A DNA stretch of 64,000 bases from Adiantum capillus-veneris (lineage: Eukaryota > Streptophyta > Polypodiopsida > Polypodiales > Pteridaceae), in the NCBI GenBank assembly GCA_014529385.2, contig CM043952.1, forward strand, positions 53,462,119-53,526,118, read 5' to 3'. A program made the position numbers and the translations under genes. Of this stretch, positions 9,850 to 19,693 are shown piece by piece; position 1 is the stretch's first letter, and the number at the start of each line of letters is the position of its first letter. The notes below the pieces were generated by a model, which was given only the letters and a program-made list of their open reading frames with translations, was not told where the DNA came from and searched no databases.

Positions 9850-12794
9850 GCAATGGGCAGGCATGTGAGATCTTAGGTGTTGGAGATGTTCAATTGAAGT
9901 TTCAGAATGGCTCTTCTTTCACGCTGAAGAATGTGAGACATGTTCTTGCAATTACAAAGAGCTTGATCAGCACAGGTTTATTTGATGATGCTGGCTACGT
10001 CACCACTTTTGGACAGAACATGTGGAAGATATCCAAGGGTTCTATGACAGTAGCACATGGAGTAAAGTCTGGAGGACTTTACATGATTTATGTATCAAAT
10101 GTCTCTAAAAATGTAATCAATGTAACCGAGCAGCCGAACGTGTCTTTGTGGCATAGCCGGTTAGGACATATGTCCAAGAAGGGAATGGAAATCTTGTCTC
10201 GTTCTGGTTATTTGCCTGGATTTTCATTTAATGATTTTGAATTCTGTGAACATTGTCTGTATGGTAAGCAAACACAGCAGCCACATAAGCATAGAAGCAG
10301 TAGAAGAGATACACAGTTGGCACTTGTTCATAGTGATTTGTGTGGATCTATGCCTAACCTATGTCTAGGGGGAGCTTCTTACTTTATGACATTTATAGAT
10401 GATTAATCGAGGAAAGTATGGGTTTACTTTCTCAAGCACAAGGTTGAAGCGTTTAGTGTTTTCAAAACGTTTGTGACACTTGTGGAGAATCAGAGTGGCA
10501 AGAAGCTTAAATGCTTACGCACTGACAATGGTGGAGAGTATGTTTCAAAGGCCTTTCAGGACTTTTGTGAGTCAAAAGGTATAAAACGTGAATTTACTGC
10601 TCCTTACAATCCTCCTCAAAATGGTGTTGCTGAGAGGATGAATAGGACCATACAAGAGAAGGTCAGAAGTATGTTGTCTAATGCACAACTGCCAAATGGG
10701 TTTTGGGCTGAAGCTGTATCAACAACTGTTCATCTTGTAAATAGATCTCCTAGCAAGGTTTTGCAGAAGGATTCAGTGCCAGAGATGGTATGGTCAGACA
10801 AAATGCCCTCATACAAGCATCTCAAAGTCTTTGGCTGTGAGGCATATACTCACGTTCCAAAGGAATTTAGGAACAAACTTGAGCCAAAGAGTAGAAAGTG
10901 CATCTTTCTAGGCTATGGTAATTCTGGTGAGATGGGGTACAGACTTTGGGATCCCGAATCTAGAAAGGTTGTCCGTAGCAATGATGTTCACTTTAATGAA
11001 TCTAAATATCATTCTAAACCTGAGAGGGTTGAGGAGATTAGAAGAGTTGTCTTTCAAGAAGATGGACCTGCACGTGCAAGACAAAATGTCAGGGCTCAAG
11101 AGGAGCAAGGACAGGATAGAGTGGAACCACAGGTTGTGGCTGAGCCTAAGACACCTATTGTGCGTAGATCTGGACGTGTCACGTGACCTCCTGATAGGTT
11201 TGTTCCATCTATGAACTATGTGATGTTGACTGATTGCAATGAGCCTTCATGTTATAAGGAAACAGTGCAAATGAAGGACTTCGGGAATTGGCAATTGGCC
11301 ATGCAGTCAGAGATGACAGCTCTGCATAAAAACAAGACATGGAAGCTAGTTAAATTACCACAGGGCAAAAAGGCTCTACCTTGTAAATGGGTTTACAGGT
11401 ATAAGATCACCGCTCATGATAGTCAGCCAAAGTACAAAGCAAGGCTTGTTGCCAAGGGCTGTAAGCAAGAACAAGGCATTGCCTTTGATGAAGTCTTCTC
11501 TCCGGTGGTCAAGATGACTACATTGAGATGCTTTCTTGCATTGGTTGCCATATTAGATTTGGTGTTGCACCAAATGGATGTCAAGACAGTGTTCTTGCAT
11601 GGTGATTTAGATGTGGAAATTTACATGCAGCATCTAGAAGGGTTTGTTGAGAAAGGCAAGGAAGATTGGGTATGCCAGTTGTTAAAGAGTCTTTATGGCT
11701 TAAAACAATCACCGAGGGCATGGTACCATAAATTACACAAGTTTATGCTTTCTCAAGGCTACAAACGTAGTGAGTTCGATCACTGTCTATATACAAAGAA
11801 GGCTAAGGATGGTAGTTGGCTGATCCTTATTTTGTATGTGGATGACATGTTGATTGCTGGCAAGCACTTGGAAGAAATTTCAGCTTTGAAGTCAAAGATG
11901 GCAAAATCGTTTGACATGAAAGACATGGGTGAGGCAAGTCATATACTTGGTATGCGCATTGAGAGAGACAGATCAAAGAAGTTGATTTGGTTATCTCAAA
12001 CAGAGTATATTGACAAGGTTTTGCAACGTTTCAATATGGATAAGGGAAAGGCACTGAGTGTTCCATTGCCACCATATGTGAAACTTAGCAAACAAGATTG
12101 TCCTGTGTCTGAGGAAGAACAGGCTGAAATGGATAAGATTCCATATGCGTCTACAGTGGGTAGTTTGATGTATGCAATGATTGCTACTCGCCCAGACATT
12201 GCATTTGCAGTGGGAGTAGTAAGTCGATACATGTCAAACCCAGGCAAGAAACATTGGGAGGCAGTGAAAGGAATATTGAGATACCTGAAATCTACAAAGA
12301 GTATGCGTATATGCTATGGGAGTCAGGAGCTAAGTGTAAAGGGTTTTATAGACTCAGATTATGCAGGTGACTTAGACAACCGAAGGTCTATGTCAGGGTA
12401 TGTCTTTACATTGGTTGGTGGAGCAGTATCATGGCGTTCTAGATTACAAGATTGTGTTACTCAGTCTACTACAGAGGCTGAATATGTTGCAGCATCAGAG
12501 GCATGCAAAGAATCAATTTGGCTTAATCGACTAGTAACAGATTTGGGAATCAAAGAAGGGATGCCTGTGTTATATTGTGATAGTCAAAGTGCTATACAAT
12601 TGGCTCGCAATCCAGTTTATCACTCAAAGACAAAGCATGTGGATGTGAAGTATCATTTCATCAGGGAAATGCTCGAGGATAAGCAACTTCAGCTTGTCAA
12701 AGTTCACACCACATAAAATCCTGCTGATCTACTTACAAAAGGACTTCCCTCAGAGAGCTTTGCGCATTTTCGCAAGCAGTTAGGTGTAGGGTAG
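9828..12794 (+). pseudogene. CoA pol: integrase, reverse transcriptase, RNase H
   Basis: A single frame from 9828 to a natural TAG at 12792-12794, broken by TAA (10404-10406), TGA (11184-11186, CGA-to-TGA type) and TAA (12714-12716). Landmarks in order are the integrase pre-domain LWHSRLGHMSKKGM with a following EHCLYGK; the integrase core, with THSD-like LVHSDLCG, TDNGGEY and the NGVAERMNR Glu region; RT with QMDVKTVFLHGDL and the catalytic LYVDDMLIAG at about 11832-11860; and copia RNase H with DSDYAGD and TEAEYVAA. The order integrase before RT is diagnostic of Ty1/copia. Domain content is complete from integrase onward. Confidence 0.92.
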
Positions 12795-12847
12795 TACATC
12801 ACTTCTCTACATCTCTTGTATATTAGCTTGTATAGTAGCTTCTCTCA

Positions 12848-12907
12848 CACTTAAAGTTCCACATTGGACTTTAAGTGGGAGGTTGTTTGGGTATAAAGCC
12901 CAATGTG
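12848..12907 (+). other. CoA polypurine tract region with hairpin
   Basis: CACTTAAAGT (12848-12857) and ACTTTAAGTG (12868-12877) form a perfect 10-bp stem with a 10-nt loop. The loop sequence CCACATTGG (12859-12867) is complementary to CCAATGTGG at 12899-12907 in the LTR. The polypurine tract AAGTGGGAGGT is 12873-12883, immediately before the LTR. Confidence 0.7.
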
Positions 12908-13080
12908 GTCGCCCAGGTAAGTGGGCGGGCCGCCAGGTATGTACACATATTCTTTTGTAAAAACCTAATAAGAACTCACTATGCTCTACACATTACAGTA
13001 GAGCGAGTTCACCATATCGTCGTGCTCTTCTTCTCGCACTCTCTCTCGCGTCGCACTTCCGCTTGTACTCCCTCATATCA
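12884..13080 (+). repeat. CoA 3' LTR (right end tentative)
   Basis: Starts TGTTTGGG right after the polypurine tract. A TG...CA end is proposed at CATATCA (13080), giving about 197 bp. The 5' LTR is not in the window, so neither the end nor the target duplication can be confirmed. Confidence 0.6.
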
Positions 13081-14027
13081 CATTGCCAAGCTAAATGTGG
13101 AGTCAGTTATGAAAAATAGTGAAATAGACATCGTACGCGTAGGATGTCTAAATGCCCTATTTGACCTCCAGCTGATTTCTTTGAGTTCCACATATCTTTA
13201 TAACATCTTCACAAGCTCATATATCAAATTTCAAGCCTGACCCATCACAGTTGGCCCCCAAAACCTCAAAGATGCACTTTTTTTTGCCTAAAAACACTAA
13301 ACATGCTCCTCACAACACCAATACTTATCCAAATCAAAATATAAGAACAGGGCCATATTCTACATGCTAAGGGCTACCCACATAACCAAAATCAAGTCAT
13401 TCTAAGATAAGAGACAAGATAAGAGACATCCTACGCGTAGGATGTCTCCAGGGTCACATTGACCTTCTGTGCATAAGTTGACATCATGGGAGTCTTTTAC
13501 ATGGTATAAGAAGCCTATATATCAAATTTCAATCCAATTGGATATCATTTGCCCATCCATAAAGGAAATCCTACCCATTTTGTGAGCCAAAAGCCCAAAA
13601 TCTGCTCAAAATTGCACTTTTTGATGTCCAAACCAAATTCCAAGTACATAGCCATGTTGCACAGGTCAAGGGCCACAAGTATGTCAAGTTTCATCAAAAT
13701 CAAAGGAAGTAGACATCCTACACGTAGGATGTCTACATGCTTATTTTTCAGCCAAAAACCTACTGTGGGCACATGCATGGCTTTCTTAGTCCCCTTTGAG
13801 TTCTTATTTCAATTTTCAAGTCATTTGGGTAGTCAGAACTCAGTTTATCAGCTAATCTGTTGAGTGGCATAAAATGGTAACCATCTTTTTGCAACATTTT
13901 TCAGCCTACTCAATGTCCTCTTCCTCATATGTGTATATATTTTTCTACGCTATTAAGTTATCTAGAGTAAATTCCCCCTCTTCGTTTAACCTTTGTGGCG
14001 ACACATACATTGTACTCTTCCCAAAAA
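13081..14027. repeat. Diverged ~290-bp tandem repeats with embedded palindromes
   Basis: No gene is visible here. Three near-identical 24-nt palindromes (half-site AGACATCCTACG) lie at 13126-13149 (one mismatch), 13424-13447 (perfect) and 13711-13734 (central GC changed to AC), with spacings of 298 and 287 bp. Between them, blocks recur in order: a TATATCAAATTTCAA block, a TTGCACTTTTT-like block and an AAGGGC-ACC-CAA block. The arms are diverged while the palindrome is nearly unchanged. The right end (13950-14027) is AT-rich with a CCCCCTCTTCG stretch. Confidence 0.8.
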
Positions 14028-15935
14028 TGTCACCTTAGTCATATATTTATATTACCACCCTTTTCTTTTTTGCTTTGTAAATAAAAGTAAGCATACAATA
14101 ACCAACTATCTACCCCCAAACTTTCTTACCTCTTGTGAATTAGTAGTAGAAAAATAATATATCCATCTTCCATCCCATATAGATAAATTACCATGGAAAA
14201 TCAACTCTCCACTTGTCTTTACCAAAGATTATGGTCCATCTCTACAAGTCTTCTATGCCCCCTACATAGGTGGCCCAATATCTCTTAAGAATATACATAT
14301 AGTTTTTCTCCTTTAAAAAAGACTCAAATTGTATATTCTTTTCACAAGAAAATAATATTGGGCCCTCCTCTATTTGTTTAAGCATCATACCCTTTTGAAA
14401 AAGCATGATTCCCCTTGGATGCATACAAGCAAAGGGCCCATACAAGAAGACTTGGAAGCAAAAGGTTCCCTAGCCTAGTGTGGACCTTCCAAACCGAATT
14501 CCTTGGTGCATGGGCATGAAGAATAGTCCACACTCATATCAAACATGTTGAGAAGGTCAAATTTTCCTTTTGAAGCATGTCATTTCGAGCTACAGGTAAA
14601 AAGTTATGGTCAAAATAGTGTAAATCTGTCAGATTCGCAGCAAAAGGGAACTGTAAATCAAGTAAATCAAGAGGGTGAGATCTTATTTCTCCCATACTCA
14701 TCTTCTAGAAGAGCAATGAGTGTTCAAGGTCACTTGCATGTGATGGGACCAACCTAAAGATTCTTTCTAAATGCCAAGACAGACAAGTTGAGATACCCCG
14801 CAGGAGCCACCCGTAGGGCCTCATGGTGGGGCCCACCTACATTATGCACCCCTATGGAGCCTTCACGGTCTAAAATGATATTTTTGGTGAATAAAGAATC
14901 CCTTTTATGTCCAATATTCAATGAGTGGTCAAAGGACACTTAATTAGGGCTAATCACTCACCCTAATTAAGTGTAGCATAATCCCACTCCTACACAACTA
15001 TAAATAGCCCCCCTTGGAGAGACTCAAGGACACACACCTATATTTTCAACTTCATGTTGTTTCTTGATCAATAGTAGAGAAAACCCCAACTCTCCCTCTT
15101 TCACATCCTCCCTCCTAACCCTCCTCTTTGGAGGAAGTGCAACTCTATCCTCCACTCTTTCTATTCTACAATCTCTTACTCCATCAACCCAATAAATCAT
15201 TTGTAGCACCTCAATAACTTGTAAATACATCATGATCTCTCTCATGGTTATGTTAATGATCATTAAATCATCTTCAAAACTTTCAAGTGTCGCAATTTGT
15301 GATGGTTAGCCAGCGTCTGTCCTCTCCTTAAAAGGTGTGTGAGAAATCAAGTAAGTGTTCTATTCTCAATTTACCATTGGTTTGTTTCTCCACACTTATT
15401 CAATTGGTCTAAAGAAATTTCTCACTCCAAATCTCTTTTGCTTCATTACATATGCATGTGGCTACCTCTCATGGTGATTTTATTTGTGTCACGGCATTGC
15501 ATAGATGGGGATGAGCTCTCTATGCAAAGTGTGTTAGTTTGATGTAAGTGATTCTCTTGTGTGTTTGAGAGGCAAGTCTTGTGCGCATGATTTTTTGATG
15601 AGTGCTTGAGAGAGGAGGAGTTTGGATGTATTATGGGTATTCTTATGGGGAGAAGGTGAATGCTATTCCACAAATTTCATATTTCATTTGATGCACGGCA
15701 TTGGGTTGCATAATCGTTGATGGTGTTCAAGTGTCCAAAGTGTATATAGAGTAAGGGGGTTTTCAAAGTGTGTTTCTTGAGTGGGTGAGTGAAAGTGTTA
15801 TTTTGATTGGTTTCCTTCTCCACTCCCAAAAGAAGGTGGTGCCCCAAGTAGTGTGCGTACCTCTTTACGAACATTTTGTGAGGGTAGGCCCATTGGTTTG
15901 GGTTTAGATGCCCCATTTCAAAAAGCTCGCCCTCA
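14028..15935 (+). repeat. GyB 5' LTR (1908 bp)
   Basis: TG...CA ends. It is almost identical to 26340-28238 apart from about 14 substitutions and nine bases present only here near 15178-15195. A TATAAATA lies at 14999-15006. A TGGTGCCCC motif matching the primer site lies at 15837-15845. Short open segments inside, on either strand, are not conserved coding. Confidence 0.95.
14999..15006 (+). promoter_or_regulatory. GyB LTR TATA box candidate
   Basis: TATAAATA, repeated at 27311-27318 in the other LTR, followed by GCCCCCCTTGGAGAG. By motif and position it could set the U3/R boundary; there is no direct evidence of transcription. Confidence 0.55.
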
Positions 15936-15940
15936 TAAAG

Positions 15941-15958
15941 TGGTGCCCCCACTGAGGA
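15941..15958 (+). other. GyB primer-binding site candidate
   Basis: TGGTGCCCCCACTGAGGA begins five bases after the LTR end and is identical to the GyA site. Primer tRNA not assigned. Confidence 0.75.
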
Positions 15959-15989
15959 ACATATTTCCAAGTTACCTTCAAATTTTTTA

Positions 15990-16205
15990 GTGATGAACAA
16001 TGGAGTTCCCATCTATCCATTTCATTTTGCACAACACATTAGAGTAAATGTTCACATAGATAGAAAAGTCTTTTTCCAGCAACGCATTGTTTTTATGTTT
16101 GGTGCAGAAAGACTTAGAGAAATACTGGCATCACCCAATCCAATTATACTTCCAATCATCAATTATGAAACTTCTTTTGATGTTCACATTTTCATTTTGT
16201 TTTAA
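15990..16205 (+). CDS. GyB pre-gag ORF copy 1 (71 aa, unknown)
   Basis: A small ORF between the primer site and gag. It resembles the next ORF (16289-16501) along most of its length: both contain a phenylalanine-rich FxFQ segment, a [MI]FG-x-x-RL-x-EI core, NP-x-ILP-[IM]-I and end in DV-[HY]-IFI. The paired similarity over about 50 residues suggests a tandem duplication of a small coding unit rather than chance. The function is not recognised, and there is no signal peptide. It could also be the decayed remains of one larger pre-gag protein with an internal repeat. Confidence 0.4.
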   Translation: MMNNGVPIYPFHFAQHIRVNVHIDRKVFFQQRIVFMFGAERLREILASPNPIILPIINYETSFDVHIFILF

Positions 16206-16288
16206 AGGCAGGAACAAGGAGTGGTGAAGGGGTGATCAAGGGCCATATGAAGGAATGAGGTCTTCAAACCAACAACGAGGAGTAGCAC

Positions 16289-16501
16289 ATGAATCACGAT
16301 CAAAACAATGAACCTTTTAGGCCTATTGCTCGGCAATCCATTCATATAATCATTGCAACTAAGTTTAGGTTTCAATCTATCATAAGGAGGATATTTGGAT
16401 CCACTCGCCTGAATGAAATCAATGCTTCAATTAATCCATTTATTCTACCTATGATAAAGTACAAATTAACAATGGATGTGTACATCTTCATTTCAATGTA
16501 A
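16289..16501 (+). CDS. GyB pre-gag ORF copy 2 (70 aa, unknown)
   Basis: Second copy of the unit at 15990-16205, about 300 bp downstream and ending about 85 bases before the gag start. Shared landmarks are IFG-x-x-RLNEI, NPFILPMIKY and a terminal DVYIFIS. The nucleotide sequence has diverged more than the residue pattern, which would fit past selection on protein, but this was judged by eye. No family recognised. Confidence 0.4.
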   Translation: MNHDQNNEPFRPIARQSIHIIIATKFRFQSIIRRIFGSTRLNEINASINPFILPMIKYKLTMDVYIFISM

Positions 16502-16586
16502 TCAGATTTGCAGTGTCAACAATCTTGTGCGGCCCGTAAGAGAAAAGTTTCTTAAAAAAAAAGAAATTTCAAAAAGTCTAAACAAA

Positions 16587-17605
16587 ATGTCAAGTTCTTT
16601 TTCCACGTTCTATGCAAGAAGTGGGGAAGATGCGCAAGAGTTTCTTGACAACTTGGAGATGGAACATCTCATATCCAAGAGATATGAAGAGGAAGTAAAT
16701 CTATGAGCCTTCCCGTTGGTTCTAAAAGCAGAAGCTAAAGCATGGTATGAGACCTTGCAACCCCAAATCAAGTCCAACTGGGAGAGACTGCGAGTAAGCT
16801 TCCTCTCCAAGTTCGGGCAAGGTGATACTTCTGAAGGACTATGGAAATGTCTTATTGGACATAAGCAGGTATCACTTGAAGACTATCCCTCTTATGAAGC
16901 AACCTTGTCAATCTATGGGGTAGGTGGGAGGCTACATTAGAAAATCATGGTGGTGCACCTAACTTTCTAAAAAAAGAGAGATTCATGGTTGGCTTGTATC
17001 CACTTTTAAAGGCTAAAGTAGAGCTAAAATTCCCATCCACCTTCGAAGAAGCACGTGAGGTAGCCATCATCAAGTTTAGAAAACTACACTTCCAAGCACA
17101 TAGAGCAAGGGGTTTGAATGAAGTGAGTGAGAGGGAGTCTTCACAAAACATGGAAGCACCAATTAGGGCCCCTCTTGCACAATCTTCACAAATAGGAGAT
17201 AACTCTCAACAAGAGGTTTTACAAAGGCTAACTCAACAACTTGAGAACCTCACTCTGAATCTAGTACAGGGTCTACCTCAACAACGACAACCAAGAGAAG
17301 GGAATCGCAATCAACAAAGACAAGCTCAAGAGTTGAGATGTTGGAATTGCAATGAAATGGGCCATGGCATGTACAATTGGCCACATCCAAGGCGACTTCT
17401 GGGAGACATATATCCCCCCAGACCGCCTCCTCTCACTGTGCAGCAAGAACTAGCTCAAGGCCCACAAATCCTTCGTCGACCACCACCACCAGAAAATATA
17501 CCTCCCGTCCCACATGAGGAGGAAGAAAGAGGAGTCAACATCATCAAGCTAGAAGAGGTAATAGATGAGCATACTCTAAACTTTGATGTTATGCCGACAG
17601 AAAAA
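16587..17605 (+). pseudogene. GyB gag, part before the CoB insertion
   Basis: ATG at 16587. It is homologous to GyA gag: FYARSGEDAQEFLDNLEM, then AFPLVLKAEAK. A TGA at 16704-16706 (CGA-to-TGA type) and a one-base frameshift near 16915-16930 break it. After the shift the frame runs through VGLYPLLKAKVELKFPSTFEEA and a zinc knuckle, CWNCNEMGHGMYNW, whose last Cys is replaced by Trp. CoB then interrupts it at 17605. The frame resumes correctly after CoB when the 5-bp target duplication is discounted, so CoB caused no additional shift. Confidence 0.88.
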
Positions 17606-17927
17606 TGTTGAGATGTCGAGCTCTACACCTTGAGCTGGCATACACTACGGGTCTTGGCCACTTACGGCATTTACTCACTGGCGCGTTAGGTGACCGACAC
17701 GAAGGATCTCTGCCAATGATTCTACAGCTGGACTAAACTTATAGTGCCAGCCTAGTACGCTTCTAGAGAGTTCACACTTAGTGACTGCATGTACATATGT
17801 GCTACTTTTCAGCTTTAGCACTTAGTCATTTTTTACTCTCTTTTCTGTGAAGAAGAAGAAGAAGCTTTCCATCTCTGTGTGCTTTGTGCTTGTCTTGTGT
17901 AGCTCTCTTGCATCCTCATTCTTTACA
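17606..17927 (+). repeat. CoB 5' LTR
   Basis: 322 bp, TGTTGAGATG...CTTTACA, the same length as 22521-22842 with 10 substitutions. It contains a GAAGAAGAAGAAG run near its 3' end. Confidence 0.97.
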
Positions 17928-17939
17928 TGGTATCAGAGC
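17928..17939 (+). other. CoB primer-binding site, initiator Met tRNA
   Basis: TGGTATCAGAGC directly abuts the LTR end. This is the standard complement of the 3' end of plant initiator-Met tRNA used by many copia elements. Confidence 0.95.
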
Positions 17940-18200
17940 CTGGTGCAGGCAAGAGAGGCTAAGAGAGCAAGAGCATCACAAACCCTTCGTTCGCAATCCA
18001 CTAGGGGTTTCTCGCACAAGTTTCTGAACAGGTCTCCAAAGTGCAGTATACAGAGATTTATTGTACAAGTACAGTGGTTGTATGTACGCTTGATTGTGGA
18101 CACTCGTTGAGTATAGAAAGCGTTACAGGTACCACGATAGCAGGTTCAACAGATTTGCAGGTTTTTGCAGACTGTAGCTATTTTGTCTTAGTGCTTCAAG

Positions 18201-18901
18201 ATGTCTGACGGTTTCAGTCAGATTGTTACTGAGAAGCTTGAGAAAAATAACTACCCTGCATGGAAGTTCAGAATAACAAATTTCCTAAAAGGAAAAGGTT
18301 ATTGAGACTATGTAGAAGGAGACAATGAAAAGGAACCAGAGATTCCCGAGGCAAATGCTACAGTAGAACAAAGGAAAGCTTTGAGGGACTGGCAACAAGG
18401 CTAGAGCAAAGTGATGTATTGGCTTTCTATGAGCATCACAGATGGCATGATGGGCTATCTACAGGATGCTGAAACCCCCGCCATTGCATGGAGAAACTTA
18501 GGCAGAGTGTTCGAGGTGAACACCAAGGCCAGGAAGCTTCAACTAAAGTCGGAGCTAAATCAGGTTAAGAGGAACAACCTCTCAATCAATGATATGCCTT
18601 GAAGATCAAGAGTATCATTGAGGCTCTTGGATCTATTAAAGTCTCAGTGGAAGACGATGACATTGTCCGTGCATGCTTGGATGGTCTAGGAGATGAGTAT
18701 GTACATTTTAGGTCTTCCATGAATACAAGAGACGACATCCCCGTGTTCCAAGATTTGATTTCTATGCTTATTCTTGAGGAGAAGAACCTTGACACATCTT
18801 CTTCTCATGGCAGAAATAATTCTGAACAGACCTTCTATTCTAACTCCAACAGAGGTAGAGGTAGAGGTCGTGGTCGAGGCCCAAGGGGTTACAGGGGCTA
18901 A
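18201..18901 (+). pseudogene. CoB gag N-terminal part
   Basis: ATG at 18201 begins a typical copia gag (EKLEKNNYPAWKFRITNFL). Stops at 18303-18305 (TGA) and 18402-18404 (TAG) both fall at expected Trp codons (TGG). A frameshift near 18597 moves to the frame of 18599-18901, which has the second half of the UBN2-type gag domain (VRACLDGLGDEYVHF) and a Gly/Arg-rich tail (about 18850-18898). A TAA at 18899-18901 separates it from the zinc-knuckle part in the same frame. Confidence 0.88.
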
Positions 18902-18904
18902 TTT

Positions 18905-19693
18905 TTGGAAGGTCAATCAAATCAAAACAATACCGGTGGCAGGGGAAACCAGTCTCAAGGCAGGGAGAGTCAAAGAGGTCGTGGTGCAGGATCAAGCAGG
19001 CAGCAACATACTCCAGATAGCAGAGAATGTTGGACTTGTGGTGAAAGAGGCCACATGTCATGCGACTTTCCAAAGGGAAAAGCAAGTGGAAAGAGAGAAC
19101 AGGGCAACTATGCATCTACTAGCAGAGATGCAGATGACAGCAAAAACAAGCGCATGTTTGTTATGCAGCATGTAATGAATACAATGAATACAGAGAATTC
19201 CACCCAAGATGATGTTTGGTATGTGGATTCAGGTGCCTCTAATCACATGACATCTCGTGGAGAGTGGTTTAGAGATATGCGCAAACCAGATGTGTTAGGC
19301 TATGTGCAGACAGGAGATGACACAGCTCATCCCATTGCTCATGTAGGGGACATACCTCTAAATACGAAGAGTGGGAAATCAAAGTACTTAGCAGATGTAC
19401 TTCATGTCCCAAACATTACAAAGAATCTTGTTTCTGTTGGACAAATGGTTGAGCAGGGTTTGCAGGTTCGCTTCAATCCAAATGGTTGTTATGTAGAAGA
19501 TTTCCAGAATGGCTGTAAGCTGATCACAGAGGGAAAATGTGTGGGCAGAATGTTTACGCTGAATGTAGACATGCCTGAGGTAAAAGATGCATTATTTGCG
19601 CAGGGCACAAGTGTTGTGGCTGATGTTGAAATTTGGCACAAACACATTGGCCATGTCAATGAGCAGAGATTGCGCAGCATGCAATCAAAATAG
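18905..19693 (+). pseudogene. CoB gag zinc knuckle, protease and integrase start
   Basis: Gly/Gln/Arg-rich segment, then zinc knuckle CWTCGERGHMSCDF (last position Asp-Phe after CX2CX4HX4C), protease YVDSGASNHM (Asp-Ser-Gly), and the start of the integrase zinc region (IWHKHIGHVNEQRL). It ends in TAG at 19691-19693. The frame continues beyond the stop into 19706-20020. Confidence 0.9.

Larger units (their letters stand above)
9362..13080 (+). mobile_element. CoA: Ty1/copia LTR retrotransposon, 5' part removed from view by GyA
   Basis: Plus-strand copia order of gag zinc knuckle, protease, integrase, RT and RNase H, then a polypurine tract and a short LTR. The 5' LTR and most of gag lie beyond the left window edge because GyA is inserted at 9361/9362. 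Coding is decayed: a frameshift near 9847 and stops at 10404-10406, 11184-11186 and 12714-12716. The 3' LTR is assigned without its partner, so its right end is tentative. Confidence 0.9.

Noticed and set aside
14027..14028. AAAAA target duplication for GyB
   Set aside because: AAAAA precedes the left LTR but the right flank is CTGTA; only CoB has the AAAAA pair.
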